Positions 55,160 to 63,906 are shown, counted from the first letter of the stretch. The stretch: DNA of 64,000 nucleotides from Bradyrhizobium betae (GCF_008932115.1 NZ_CP044544.1:186001-250000), one strand, 5' to 3'. Notes: generated by a model from the sequence alone, not told the origin. Numbers and translations are program-made.

Positions 55160-55420
55160 GACCAGCCCTGTCAAAAACACCTCAGCCGGATCGAAGGCTA
55201 GGTGCGCGGCCTTTCCAGGATGGTGGAGGAGGAGCGTTACTGCATCGACATCGTCACGCAGATTTCAGCGGTCCGTGCCGCGCTGCGGCGGGTCGAGGAA
55301 GAAGTCCTGAAAGACCATGTCTCCCACTGGGTCGAACACGCCATCGCGAGTGGCGACAAAGTAGACCAGCGAAAGAAGGTCGCCGAATTGATGGCCGTCA
55401 TTGGCCGGACGGAACGATGA
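55160..55420 (+). pseudogene. CsoR/FrmR-family metal-responsive repressor with in-frame amber
   Basis: Frame: HLSRIEG, then TAG at 55199, then VRGLSRMVEEERYCIDIVTQISAVRAALRRVEEEVLKDHVSHWVEHAIASGD to 55420. The family normally has Gln (CAG) at the stop position, so one base change made TAG. The third metal ligand, normally Cys in HC-x-EHA, is Trp here (SHWVEHA). No start codon is visible upstream. The gene appears inactive; a relic of a copper or formaldehyde-type repressor next to a multicopper oxidase. Confidence 0.72.
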
Positions 55421-55517
55421 GCGGCGATGCAAGTTCCATCTTGGCGGGTAAGGGCTTCTATGCACTCCCTGCCAAGAGGGATCGAATGGAACGGCGGTTG
55501 CAGCTATTCGATCGATG

Positions 55518-57020
55518 TCAGATTGTGCGAAACTGTCCCATCATGCCGTTGTCCTCGTGCTCCAGGATATGACAGTGATACATGAATGGCGCTATTTCGG
55601 CAGGCTGATTGAAATGCACGAGCAATTCCACCGGCGCTCTAATGACTACAGTGTCACGAGTACCGGCGTCGCGAAGAATCGGCTTGCCGCCGTTGCGACT
55701 AAGGACCTCGAACTGCACTCCGTGAATATGGAAGGGGTGGGACATCATCTCTCCCGATACTTCCCAGATTTCAGTATCACCCAGCCGGACTTTTTCGTCG
55801 ATGCGGTTCATATCGAACGGACGGCCGTTGATGACCATGCCGCCACCCGAGTCCGTCCCTCCGCCCATCATACCCCCCATGCCCATTCCACCCATCCCCA
55901 TATTCAGAACAAATCGGCGTCGTGTGTTGGCTTTCGACGGATCCGCACGCGGCCGTTCCACAAGGCGCTCTGGAATCTTGCTAGGCGCGCCATGGCCTCC
56001 AACGGGGTCAAACTGCAAAACTGTCTCGCCCTGACCGCCAAGAATTTCCTTCGCGAAATTGCGTGCTTTTGCCAGCGGTCCCGTCATCATCGGCATGTTG
56101 GTGTCCGGAGCCGTCTTGAGGGACACGGCTTGGCCATTCGAAAAGTCCACCAACACCTCGGCGCGCTCGCCCGGCGCAAGTGTGAGCGAGCTGACGCTGA
56201 TGGGGCGATCGAGAAGACCGCCCTCGCTTGCGATCCAGTGAAACGTTCGATTGTCGCTGAACGAAAGGTCATAGATTCTGGCATTAGACCCATTTACGAG
56301 CCGCAGACGCACCAATCGATTTGGAACACGCGCCGTGGCGTTCGGGGTGCCATTGGACAAGATGGTATTGCCACGACGTCCCTGCATCATCGTCATCATT
56401 CCTTGCGGGACCACCATTAGCCCGTCCGCGAACTGCCTGTCTTGAATGACCACGGGAAGGTCATCGACACCGTACTCAGAGGGTAAAGCAAGAGCCCGCT
56501 CGGCCTCATCGGTAACAAGCAGCAAGCCTGCCAGCCCGGAATACACCTGCACTCCAGTCCGCCCGTGAACGTGGGAATGATAGAACAGCGTGGCGGCTGG
56601 CTGGCGAATAGGCAGCGCCGGACGCCAAACGTTACCAGCGGTGATGATCCGGTGGGGTCCGCCATCGAGTTCGGCTGGAATGAGAAGGCCGTGCCAATGA
56701 ACCGTGGTGTCTTCGTTCAGCGTGTTGGTCACGGCAATCTCAACGTCGTCCCCCTGATAGACACGGATTGAAGGACCAAGGTAGCTCCCACTGTACCCGA
56801 GACTAGCGCTCGCTCGTCCCGGAAAGAATTCAGTCGTGCCCGCTTGCACGTGTAGCGCAACCGCGTTGCCTTCTTTCCGCGCGTCAATAAGTGGAGGCAT
56901 CCGCAGGGGCTGCCGTTCCGCTGCCGCATCCGCCGCGGTCCAATCGGCATAATAGGACGTGAAGGCGCCTGCGCCGATAACCCCAGCACCGGCAAGAAAG
57001 GATCGGCGGTTGAATTTCAT
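55518..57020 (-). CDS. Multicopper oxidase (CueO-like)
   Basis: A 500-residue exported protein (NRRSFLAGAGVIGAGAF, Tat-type signal) with three cupredoxin domains. Copper ligands: HWHGLLIP, HSHVHG, HPFHIHGVQFE and HCHILEHEDNGMM. A Met-rich loop MGMGGMGMGGMM near residues 383-395 resembles the substrate-binding loop of copper oxidases. It probably oxidises cuprous ion. It is divergent from the BigR-type repressor gene with an AT-rich operator between them. Confidence 0.92.
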   Translation of the reverse strand: MKFNRRSFLAGAGVIGAGAFTSYYADWTAADAAAERQPLRMPPLIDARKEGNAVALHVQAGTTEFFPGRASASLGYSGSYLGPSIRVYQGDDVEIAVTNTLNEDTTVHWHGLLIPAELDGGPHRIITAGNVWRPALPIRQPAATLFYHSHVHGRTGVQVYSGLAGLLLVTDEAERALALPSEYGVDDLPVVIQDRQFADGLMVVPQGMMTMMQGRRGNTILSNGTPNATARVPNRLVRLRLVNGSNARIYDLSFSDNRTFHWIASEGGLLDRPISVSSLTLAPGERAEVLVDFSNGQAVSLKTAPDTNMPMMTGPLAKARNFAKEILGGQGETVLQFDPVGGHGAPSKIPERLVERPRADPSKANTRRRFVLNMGMGGMGMGGMMGGGTDSGGGMVINGRPFDMNRIDEKVRLGDTEIWEVSGEMMSHPFHIHGVQFEVLSRNGGKPILRDAGTRDTVVIRAPVELLVHFNQPAEIAPFMYHCHILEHEDNGMMGQFRTI

Positions 57021-57094
57021 CGGTACGCCTGCGGTTCAATGGATGTCATTCGAACGCCTACGTGCTGATGAGAAACAGATATGGCGGCCGAAAA

Positions 57095-57110
57095 ATTAGC
57101 AATATCTAAT
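57095..57110. promoter_or_regulatory. Operator-like dyad (site 1) between oxidase and BigR-type gene
   Basis: ATTAG-CAATAT-CTAAT: inverted ATTAG arms with a 6-base centre, 75 bases before the multicopper oxidase start. A second site with identical arms and spacing lies at 57296-57311 immediately before the repressor. Confidence 0.6.
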
Positions 57111-57295
57111 ATTATATCAGAACCCTGGGCTCAATCGCGGGAGAAGAACCCAACGGTCATCCGAGATATCGACCGGGCGTCCCTTTGCGGCTAACGCGCA
57201 TTTAAGGCCTGTTTCGGCCACCTTCCGTGACGCGAATAGAGTATCCGGACTGGCATCTGCACGAGGCCTCTTGAATTAATATCATAACACACTAA

Positions 57296-57311
57296 ATTAG
57301 CAACTACTAAT
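57296..57311. promoter_or_regulatory. Operator-like dyad (site 2) before the BigR-type gene
   Basis: ATTAG-CAACTA-CTAAT has the same arms and spacing as site 1. It lies 18 bases before the start of the persulfide-sensing repressor. The repetition and AT-richness are what is expected for binding sites of BigR-type proteins. Confidence 0.65.
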
Positions 57312-57328
57312 GCAATGCAAGTGACATA

Positions 57329-57664
57329 GTGACGACTATGCTGAATCTCGCGGACTTTGAGAAAAGCGCCATGGAAGTGGCGGGCATTCTCCGTGCGCTC
57401 GCGAACGAGCGTCGGTTGATGATTCTTTGCCAGCTGGTCGAATACGGCGAAGCGACCGTGGGTTCCCTCGTCGATGCAGTCGGCATTAGCCAATCCGCGC
57501 TGTCTCAACATCTTGCGAAAATGCGCGACGAGGGAATCGTCACGTTTCGACGAGATTCCCACACGGTTTGGTACCGAATCGCGGACGGGCGGATTGAAGA
57601 GCTTTTTGCGACGCTTCATCGGCTGTTTTGTAAGCCGGTCAGAAAATCAGGAAAACACAAATGA
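57329..57664 (+). CDS. ArsR-family repressor of the BigR/SqrR type
   Basis: A 111-residue winged-helix protein; recognition helix QSALSQHLAKMRDEG near residues 55-69. The dithiol pair is Cys34 (MILCQL) and Cys101 (RLFCKP), 67 residues apart, nearly the same as in SqrR/BigR. It heads an operon of a rhodanese, TauE and MBL-rhodanese, overlapping the next start by 4 bases. Start ATG or GTG near 57329, downstream of the dyad site 2. Confidence 0.88.
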   Translation: MTTMLNLADFEKSAMEVAGILRALANERRLMILCQLVEYGEATVGSLVDAVGISQSALSQHLAKMRDEGIVTFRRDSHTVWYRIADGRIEELFATLHRLFCKPVRKSGKHK

Positions 57665-58182
57665 CCACACATCATGATCCACAGGAAGCATTGCGCTTGA
57701 TCAATGAAGAGGGGGCCTTGCTCATCGACGTGCGCGAACCGGACGAACATGCGCGCGAGCGTATCCCAAATGCCAAGCTTGTTCCATTGTCCCGCCTTAC
57801 CGTTCCGCTGGATCGGCACGAGGCGCAGCTGCTGATCTTTCACTGCCGGTCAGGAAGCCGAACCGGTGCAGCGGCGGAAAAGCTCGCGGTCGCTGCCGGC
57901 GGCGACGCACACATTCTACGTGGCGGACTGAACGCCTGGAAAGCGGCCGGGCTGCCGGTTCTCAAGGATACCCGCCGGCCGATCGAAATAATGCGGCAGG
58001 TGCAGATCGCGGCAGGCAGTCTCGTGATTCTTGGCGTTGGTTTGGGCGCGCTGCTGCATCCGGGATTCTACGCCCTATCGGGATTCGTCGGCGCCGGTCT
58101 GGTCATCGCCGGGAGCACCGGCACCTGCGTTATGGCCCGAATTCTCGCGTTTGCTCCGTGGAATCGAATGGCTCAGGCGTAA
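57661..58182 (+). CDS. Rhodanese-domain membrane protein
   Basis: A 173-residue protein: a rhodanese domain with active-site Cys in FHCRSGSRTGAAAEKL near residue 62, then two membrane segments (VQIAAGSLVILGVGLGALL and GFVGAGLVIAGSTGTCVMA) of the DUF2892 type. It moves sulfane sulfur at the membrane, and in BigR regulons it hands persulfide to the dioxygenase. Overlaps the repressor by 4 bases. Confidence 0.88.
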   Translation: MTTHHDPQEALRLINEEGALLIDVREPDEHARERIPNAKLVPLSRLTVPLDRHEAQLLIFHCRSGSRTGAAAEKLAVAAGGDAHILRGGLNAWKAAGLPVLKDTRRPIEIMRQVQIAAGSLVILGVGLGALLHPGFYALSGFVGAGLVIAGSTGTCVMARILAFAPWNRMAQA

Positions 58183-58201
58183 CAGGGAGCGTTGCTGAGC
58201 C

Positions 58202-59002
58202 ATGATGGACTTTCCCGTCGGCATTTCGACAACGATTTCGGGCGGAATTGTTGGTCTGGTGCTCGGCCTTGTCGGGGGCGGCGGTTCTATCCTCGCAGTT
58301 CCTCTTCTGGTTTACGCTGTCGGGGTCACGTCGCCACATGTCGCTATCGGCACAAGTGCTATTGCGGTCTCACTGAGCGCACTCGGCAACGTGGTGAGCC
58401 ATGCCCGCGCCGGAAATGTGAAGTGGCGCTGTGCGGCCGTCTTTGCGTCAGCCGGCGTGTTCGGGGCGGTTGCGGGCTCTACGGTGGCCAAAGCGCTCGA
58501 TGGGCAGAAACTCCTGGTCCTGTTCGGCGCGCTGATGATCATCGTGGGAATCACCATGCTGCGCAGCCGCAGTACGGCGGGGAATCCGGAGGTGCGATTG
58601 TCGATGACAACGGCACGCGAGCTTTTACCGCTGCTGCTGGGCATCGGTTTTGCGGTCGGACTGTTGTCGGGTTTCTTCGGAATTGGAGGCGGTTTCCTGA
58701 TCGTGCCCGGCCTCATGCTTGCGACCGGGATGCCCCTGACGATGGCGATCGGCACCTCTCTCGTTGCCGTCGCAGCATTCGGGGCAGCAACTGCAGCGAG
58801 CTATGCAATCTCCGGAATGATCGACTGGCCGATTGCCAGCCTGTTCGTTCTCGGCGGCCTGGTTGGCGGCGTCGCCGGTGTGGCGTTCGGAAAAGCGCTC
58901 GCAGCAAGGAAGCGGTCACTCAATCTGACGTTCGCTGGCCTGGTTATTCTGGTCGGCCTCTACGTCGTCGCGCGCGGAACGGTGACGCTGTTCGCGGCTT
59001 GA
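58202..59002 (+). CDS. TauE/SafE-family sulfite exporter (intact copy)
   Basis: A 266-residue permease with about eight segments, motifs VLGLVGGGGSILAVPLLVYAVG and GFFGIGGGFLIVPGLML. It exports sulfite produced by persulfide oxidation. The intact gene gives the reference for the frameshift in the copy at 2872. It lies 19 bases after the rhodanese gene. Confidence 0.9.
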   Translation: MMDFPVGISTTISGGIVGLVLGLVGGGGSILAVPLLVYAVGVTSPHVAIGTSAIAVSLSALGNVVSHARAGNVKWRCAAVFASAGVFGAVAGSTVAKALDGQKLLVLFGALMIIVGITMLRSRSTAGNPEVRLSMTTARELLPLLLGIGFAVGLLSGFFGIGGGFLIVPGLMLATGMPLTMAIGTSLVAVAAFGAATAASYAISGMIDWPIASLFVLGGLVGGVAGVAFGKALAARKRSLNLTFAGLVILVGLYVVARGTVTLFAA

Positions 59003-59033
59003 ACATCTCTTATCTCCAGGAAAGGACGGTTGC

Positions 59034-60332
59034 ATGGTGAAGTCAGCGTTGCAGGGGCGTCCAATCGTCAAGGGGTTCTTCGACAAACGCACCTTCAGTG
59101 TGCAGTACGTTGTCGCGGATCCCGAGACCCGGCACTGCGCCATCATCGACCCTGTTCTCGATTTTGATGAAAAGTCCGGTTCAACAGCTACGTGGTCGAC
59201 CGATGAGCTACTCGATCATGTGCGGAACGAGGGCTACACGCTCGAATGGATTCTCGACACGCATCCGCATGCCGACCATTTCTCGGCAGCGGCCTATCTC
59301 AGGGGCAAAACGGGCGTCCAGACCGCGATCGGCGAAAAGGTCGTCGAAGTGCAGAAGCTCTGGAAAGAAATCTACAATTACTCCGACACCTTCCCGACCG
59401 ACGGCTCGCAATGGGACAAGCTGTTCGTCGACGGCGAGCGGTTCAAAATCGGCAGTTGTGATGTCGAGGTGATGTTTACGCCGGGGCATACGCTTGCCTC
59501 GATCGCCTACGGTGTCGGAGATGCAATCTTCGTTCATGACACCCTGTTCCAACCAGACTTCGGAACGGCACGCGCCGATTTTCCGGGTGGGGATGCGCAC
59601 GCACTTTGGAGAAGTATCCATAGGATTCTTGCGTTGCCAGAGGACACCAAGGTTTTCACCGGACACGACTACATGCCAGGCGGGCGCCAGCCCGCCTGGG
59701 AAAGTACGGTGGGACAGCAGAAATCCGAAAACATTCACCTTAGAGAGGCGAAGACCGAAGCTGAGTTCGTGGCGCTTCGGCAGACTCGTGACAAGAAACT
59801 GCCTATGCCGAAACTGATATTGCAATCCCTGCAAGTGAACATTCGAGGCGGTCGGCTGCCCGATCCAGAGTCGAACGGCCGGCGTTATCTCAAAATCCCC
59901 TTGGGGCGCTCGAAAGCGCGCCCTGGAATGAAGGAGACCTCCATGAACATTAAGAGCGCAAAAGAACTCGTCGCCGAGGCCACGGCGGAGGTCGAGACGC
60001 TTTCGGCGGACGCCGCCGTGAAACTGATGGACGACCCGAATGTGGTATTCGTCGATGTCCGGGAAACCAACGAGCGACGCAAGACTGGCGTTCTCAAGGG
60101 ATCGGTGCATGCCTCACGCGGATTCCTAGAATTCCATGCCGACCCCAACAGCCCAACCCATGTCAAGCCGTTGAGCAGCGGCAAGCGGCTGGTGCTCTAT
60201 TGTGCTTCCGGCAACCGATCAGCGCTGGCTGCGAAGACGCTCAAGAGCATCGGTATCGCCAACGTCTCGCATGTAGCCGGTGGATTCCCGGCGATGCAAA
60301 AGGCGGGCGGCGAAACCGAAAGCGCGGCGTGA
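59034..60332 (+). CDS. Persulfide-dioxygenase-like MBL protein fused to a rhodanese
   Basis: A 432-residue chain. The MBL domain (about 1-285) has THPHADHFSAA, TPGHTLASIAYG, FVHDTLFQPDFGTAR and TGHDYMPGGRQPA, as in persulfide dioxygenase-type Blh proteins. The rhodanese (from about 300) has VVFVDVRETNERRKTG and the active-site Cys in LYCASGNRSALA. A GAAGGAG ribosome site and ATG at 59943 (MNIKSAKELV) lie inside the linker, and the end of the MBL domain does not match the family. The two were probably separate genes joined by loss of a stop or a shift. Confidence 0.87.
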   Translation: MVKSALQGRPIVKGFFDKRTFSVQYVVADPETRHCAIIDPVLDFDEKSGSTATWSTDELLDHVRNEGYTLEWILDTHPHADHFSAAAYLRGKTGVQTAIGEKVVEVQKLWKEIYNYSDTFPTDGSQWDKLFVDGERFKIGSCDVEVMFTPGHTLASIAYGVGDAIFVHDTLFQPDFGTARADFPGGDAHALWRSIHRILALPEDTKVFTGHDYMPGGRQPAWESTVGQQKSENIHLREAKTEAEFVALRQTRDKKLPMPKLILQSLQVNIRGGRLPDPESNGRRYLKIPLGRSKARPGMKETSMNIKSAKELVAEATAEVETLSADAAVKLMDDPNVVFVDVRETNERRKTGVLKGSVHASRGFLEFHADPNSPTHVKPLSSGKRLVLYCASGNRSALAAKTLKSIGIANVSHVAGGFPAMQKAGGETESAA

Positions 60333-60380
60333 GTCGGATCGTGACGTACTAGTGCAATCTAAACAGAAGGACCCAAGACA

Positions 60381-60500
60381 ATGATGGACGGTACAGGCGG
60401 AGGAATGATGTTTGGCATGGGCCTCACATGGATTGTCGTCATCGTGGTGCTGGTGTTGGCAGGTGCAGCGCTCGCCAAGTACCTGTCCTCTGGCCGATAA
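60381..60500 (+). CDS. Small membrane protein, 39 residues
   Basis: A gene too short for most annotations: MMDGTGGGMMFGMGLTWIVV continues through a single hydrophobic helix (IVVIVVLVLAGAALAKYL) to LSSGR. A Met/Gly-rich start followed by one helix resembles small proteins found beside copper genes. AGAAGGACCC precedes ATG 60381; ATG 60384 is an alternative. Function unknown. Confidence 0.6.
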   Translation: MMDGTGGGMMFGMGLTWIVVIVVLVLAGAALAKYLSSGR

Positions 60501-60552
60501 ACGAGAGCGTTAATTGGCGTGCGCCTGGGCCGTTCATCTCAAAGATTGAAGA

Positions 60553-61038
60553 GTGACATTTATTGCGCAATTACAGCGGTTCTCGAAAACAAACTCAAGC
60601 TTCTCGGACCTCATTTTTCGCGGTTGCCTCAGCCTCATTTTCATCGTTGGCGGGCTCGGACATTTCGTGGAGCATCGTCAGATGCTTGAGCGGATAGCTG
60701 AATCGCCGTGGGCAAATACAATCAACACGATCGGCAATCCATCTGTTTTGCTCTGGGTTTCCGGAGCTATTTTCGTTCCGGCCGGGGTCGCGCTTGCTAT
60801 CGGTTTTATGACCCGGCTGTCGTCCGTCGCGCTTTTCATGACTCTGGTGCCGATTACGATTACGCTGCACGTGGCTCCCGGCCACGCCGGGCCGTTGTTC
60901 AAGAATATAGCTATCCTTGGCGCGTTGATTCATTTCGCCTTTAACGGATCGGGTGCGATTGCAATCGACCGCGCGTTAGCTTTAGCCGTTGAACCTACTG
61001 TGGACGGGAGTGCTACGAATCGTGCGAAGGCGAGCTAG
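60553..61038 (+). CDS. DoxX-family membrane protein
   Basis: A 161-residue protein from GTG 60553, with four segments: LIFRGCLSLIFIVGGLGHFVEH, VLLWVSGAIFVPAGVALAIGF, SSVALFMTLVPITI and LFKNIAILGALIHFAFNGSG. DoxX members include subunits of thiosulfate:quinone oxidoreductase (DoxD/DoxA). In this sulfur-oxidation neighbourhood a link to thiosulfate oxidation is possible but not shown. Confidence 0.8.
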   Translation: MTFIAQLQRFSKTNSSFSDLIFRGCLSLIFIVGGLGHFVEHRQMLERIAESPWANTINTIGNPSVLLWVSGAIFVPAGVALAIGFMTRLSSVALFMTLVPITITLHVAPGHAGPLFKNIAILGALIHFAFNGSGAIAIDRALALAVEPTVDGSATNRAKAS

Positions 61039-61051
61039 GAAATAGCTCTCG

Positions 61052-61074
61052 GTCGCGGCTGGAGTCACCGCGAC
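61052..61074 (+). terminator. Hairpin after the DoxX gene
   Basis: GTCGCGG and CCGCGAC form a 7-bp stem with a 9-base loop, 14 bases after the stop. There is no T-run. It may end or stabilise the DoxX transcript. Confidence 0.4.
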
Positions 61075-61226
61075 GGCCGGTGCTGCTGCCGCCGACTGAA
61101 CGCGGCTAGTGGTAGGCGTGCTGTCGTTCGACCCGAGCCATTCGCGATGTCAGTGAACCTTAGCTGTCGAACGGCGTTAACAGCGAAGCTAACCCCGCAT
61201 ATTTTACCGCGCCTGGAGAAACGCTC

Positions 61227-61637
61227 ATGAGCTACCATTTTTCTAAGACTGTCGATTTGCCGATGGAAGCCGCCGTTTCTGCGACTACCGAAGCCTTGAA
61301 GAAACATGGTTTTGGTGTGCTCACCGAGATTGATGTGCAGCAAACATTAAAGAAGAAGCTGGATGTGGACTTTCATCCTTACCGTATCCTGGGCGCTTGC
61401 AACCCAAAAATGGCGTACCAAGCGCTCCAGGCTGAGGATAAAATCGGCACCATGCTTCCTTGCAATGTTGTCCTGCAAGAGCGTGATTCGGGTCGTACTG
61501 AAATTTCAGCTGTGGATCCGGTAGCGTCTATGCAAGCAATCGAGAACCCCAAGCTCGCTGGAATTGCAGCAAGCGTCCGCGCTGCGCTGCAGGAAGTAAT
61601 TGCAGACATTGGAGCCAAGCAAGCTCCGCCAGCGTAG
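61227..61637 (+). CDS. Cytoplasmic DUF302 protein (copy 2)
   Basis: A 136-residue protein without signal peptide. The DUF302 core reads MEAAVSATTEALKKHGFGVLTEIDVQQTLKKKL, YRILGACNPKMAYQALQAEDKIGTMLPCNVVLQE. It lies 10 bases before the SoxB-like gene, which has no room for its own promoter, so they are cotranscribed. A role related to sulfur oxidation is inferred from this coupling. Confidence 0.88.
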   Translation: MSYHFSKTVDLPMEAAVSATTEALKKHGFGVLTEIDVQQTLKKKLDVDFHPYRILGACNPKMAYQALQAEDKIGTMLPCNVVLQERDSGRTEISAVDPVASMQAIENPKLAGIAASVRAALQEVIADIGAKQAPPA

Positions 61638-61647
61638 CGGAGGTCGA

Positions 61648-63096
61648 ATGACACAATCCTGCAATCTGACAGTTATTCAGATCAACGACACACATGGCTA
61701 CCTGGAACCCCATCCAGAGCTTGTCTGGAGCGGAAGCAAAGCGTCTTACCCCACGCTCGGAGGATACGCGCGAATCGCTTCGCTGTTAAATTCCGCGCGT
61801 CGTGAAAATCCTGGCAATGTCTTGGTTCTCGACAATGGTGATACGTTTCATGGGACATACCCCGCCGCCGTAAGTCGCGGTGAAGCTTTGATCCCGCTCG
61901 TCAACGCGCTGAAACTCGACGCTATGACGGCGCATTGGGAGTTTGCCTGGGGCCCCGCGCACTTCCGCAAGGTGGTCGATCGGCTTGACCACCCGATGCT
62001 CGCCATCAACTGCTACGACAAGGCGACCGGTGATCGAGCTTTTCCCGCATCCGTGGCTCTCGAGTGCGCCGGACTGCGCGTCGGCGTGATCGGAATCGCA
62101 GCTACAATCCTTGACAAAAGCATGCCGCCACATTTCAGCGAGGGCCTCCGCTTCACCTTGGGTCTAGATGAGCTACCTGCAGAGATCAATCGGCTAAAGT
62201 GCGCCGAGAGAGTCGACCTGATTGTCGTATTGTCGCATTTGGGTTTTCCTCAAGATGTCAAACTCGCGGCCTCCGTTAAGGGCATCGACATCCTCGTCAG
62301 CGGTCACACGCACAACCGGCTCGAACGCCCCGCCCGGATCGGGAACACACTCATCATTCAGTCCGGTTGCCATGGATCCTTTGTTGGACGGCTGGACCTG
62401 AACGTAACCGACGGAAGGATTTCTGATGTACAGCATCAGCTTATTTCCGTCAGCGATGCTATAGAGCCGGACCCGGTGATGCAGCGCCTTGTTGACGAAG
62501 TAATGAGTCCCCATCGCGCCATGTTGGCAGAGATTGTCGGCAATACACCTATCGGATTGCACCGCGACACGATCCTTTCCGCGTCGATGGACGATGTGCT
62601 CCTTGCGGCCGCTGCGAAAGCCGGGGAAACGGATATCGCATTTTCAAATGGTTGGCGATATGGTGCACCGGTCCCACCAGGCCCGGTTACCATGAACGAT
62701 CTCTGGAATATCATTCCGAGCAATCCGCCGATCTCGACCGTAGACCTTACCGGCGTGGAAATCCAAGAGATGATGGAGGAGAGCCTAGAGCGGACATTTT
62801 CAGCCGATCCTTTCGGGCAGATGGGCGGCTACCTCAAGCGCTTCAGGGGATTGACCATCTACGGCAAGCTTGAAAATCCTCCGGGCCATCGAATCGAGCA
62901 CATCTTTACGGCAGACGCGGCCCTAGCGGCGGACCACAGCTACAAAGCAGCCTTCGTGACCGCCCAAGGTGTGCCTCAGAAATTTGGTCGGAATCGGCAA
63001 GACTTGCCGGTCAAGGCGATCAATGCACTACAAGACTATTTTCGGAGGCAATCAACTCATCCGAACGAGGGTCTGGGGCGGTTTATTCCTGTGTGA
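61648..63096 (+). CDS. SoxB-like metallophosphatase-fold hydrolase without signal peptide (copy 2)
   Basis: A 482-residue paralogue of the gene at 11622, matching along its whole length: NDTHGYLEPHPELVWSG, DNGDTFHGTYPA, TAHWEFAWGP, SGHTHNRLERP, NGWRYGAPVPPG and GQMGGYLKRFRG. It starts at ATG 61648 (AGGAGG-like ribosome site at 61639), only 10 bases after the DUF302 stop. No signal peptide is possible. It precedes a TsdB-like and a TsdA gene, as in copy 1. Cellular location and reaction are unknown. Confidence 0.76.
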   Translation: MTQSCNLTVIQINDTHGYLEPHPELVWSGSKASYPTLGGYARIASLLNSARRENPGNVLVLDNGDTFHGTYPAAVSRGEALIPLVNALKLDAMTAHWEFAWGPAHFRKVVDRLDHPMLAINCYDKATGDRAFPASVALECAGLRVGVIGIAATILDKSMPPHFSEGLRFTLGLDELPAEINRLKCAERVDLIVVLSHLGFPQDVKLAASVKGIDILVSGHTHNRLERPARIGNTLIIQSGCHGSFVGRLDLNVTDGRISDVQHQLISVSDAIEPDPVMQRLVDEVMSPHRAMLAEIVGNTPIGLHRDTILSASMDDVLLAAAAKAGETDIAFSNGWRYGAPVPPGPVTMNDLWNIIPSNPPISTVDLTGVEIQEMMEESLERTFSADPFGQMGGYLKRFRGLTIYGKLENPPGHRIEHIFTADAALAADHSYKAAFVTAQGVPQKFGRNRQDLPVKAINALQDYFRRQSTHPNEGLGRFIPV

Positions 63097-63126
63097 TGAA
63101 ATCGCAGGACTTACGGGACATACATT

Positions 63127-63906
63127 TTGGCATTCCAGTCGCTACCACCATCCGGGGATCAAAGGGCAGCGGAATGCGCGGAAGCTCCCGAGAACTTGCC
63201 TGCTCGGTCGACGACGTCTGTCAACCTTCTCGCGCTAGTCTCGGCTGGCTGTTTCATGATCTTGCTGGCAAGACTGTTCATCGCGACCGCGATTGCGGCG
63301 GACGGCAGCGGCATAGCAGCGAATGGCAACGATAAGGGGGCGCCTGCCTGTTCCGCCTGCCATGGCAATCAAGGCGAGGGGCGGCTCGATGCCGCTTATC
63401 CGAGGCTTGCCGGACTTGATAGCGGATATCTTCTGCGCCAGCTCAACGATTTTGCCGACAGAAAACGCGAAAGTGAAACCATGCACCCCATCGCCAAGGC
63501 GCTTGGCGCGGACGAGCGCGGAGCGGTGGCGTCCTTTTACGGCGCATTGTCGGCCCCCAAAGTGCAGGAGCCGAAAAAGCCGGATGACAAGACCCTCGCC
63601 ATAGGTGCTGCTCTCGCGCTGCGAGGAGATTGGTCCAAGGGCTTGCCGGGCTGTGGGCAATGTCACGGCCGGGCCGGACAAGGTGTTGGTGATTCGTTTC
63701 CGAAGCTGGCCGCCCAATCCGCCGAATATATCGTAAAAGAGCTGAAAGCGTGGAAGGAAGGAAAGCGCGGCAACGATCCGTTGAATTTGATGACGGGGAT
63801 CGCGAGCAAGCTCGATGAAGCGCAGATGGCCGCGGTCGGCGCATACTATGCCAGCCTGCCAGTAGTCGCTTCGGCATCTGCAGGGCAGAAAGGAACGAAG
63901 CCATGA
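63127..63906 (+). CDS. tsdB: Diheme c4-type cytochrome, TsdB-like (copy 2)
   Basis: About 259 residues with heme sites CSACH and CGQCH and the c4-type repeats YPRLAGLDSGYLLRQL and FPKLAAQSAEYIVKEL. The leader is LLALVSAGCFMILLARLFIATAIAAD. The upstream ATG 63127 gives a polar extension without family similarity, so an internal start near TTG 63193 (LPARSTTSV) is likely. It overlaps the following tsdA start by 4 bases. Confidence 0.85.
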   Translation: MAFQSLPPSGDQRAAECAEAPENLPARSTTSVNLLALVSAGCFMILLARLFIATAIAADGSGIAANGNDKGAPACSACHGNQGEGRLDAAYPRLAGLDSGYLLRQLNDFADRKRESETMHPIAKALGADERGAVASFYGALSAPKVQEPKKPDDKTLAIGAALALRGDWSKGLPGCGQCHGRAGQGVGDSFPKLAAQSAEYIVKELKAWKEGKRGNDPLNLMTGIASKLDEAQMAAVGAYYASLPVVASASAGQKGTKP

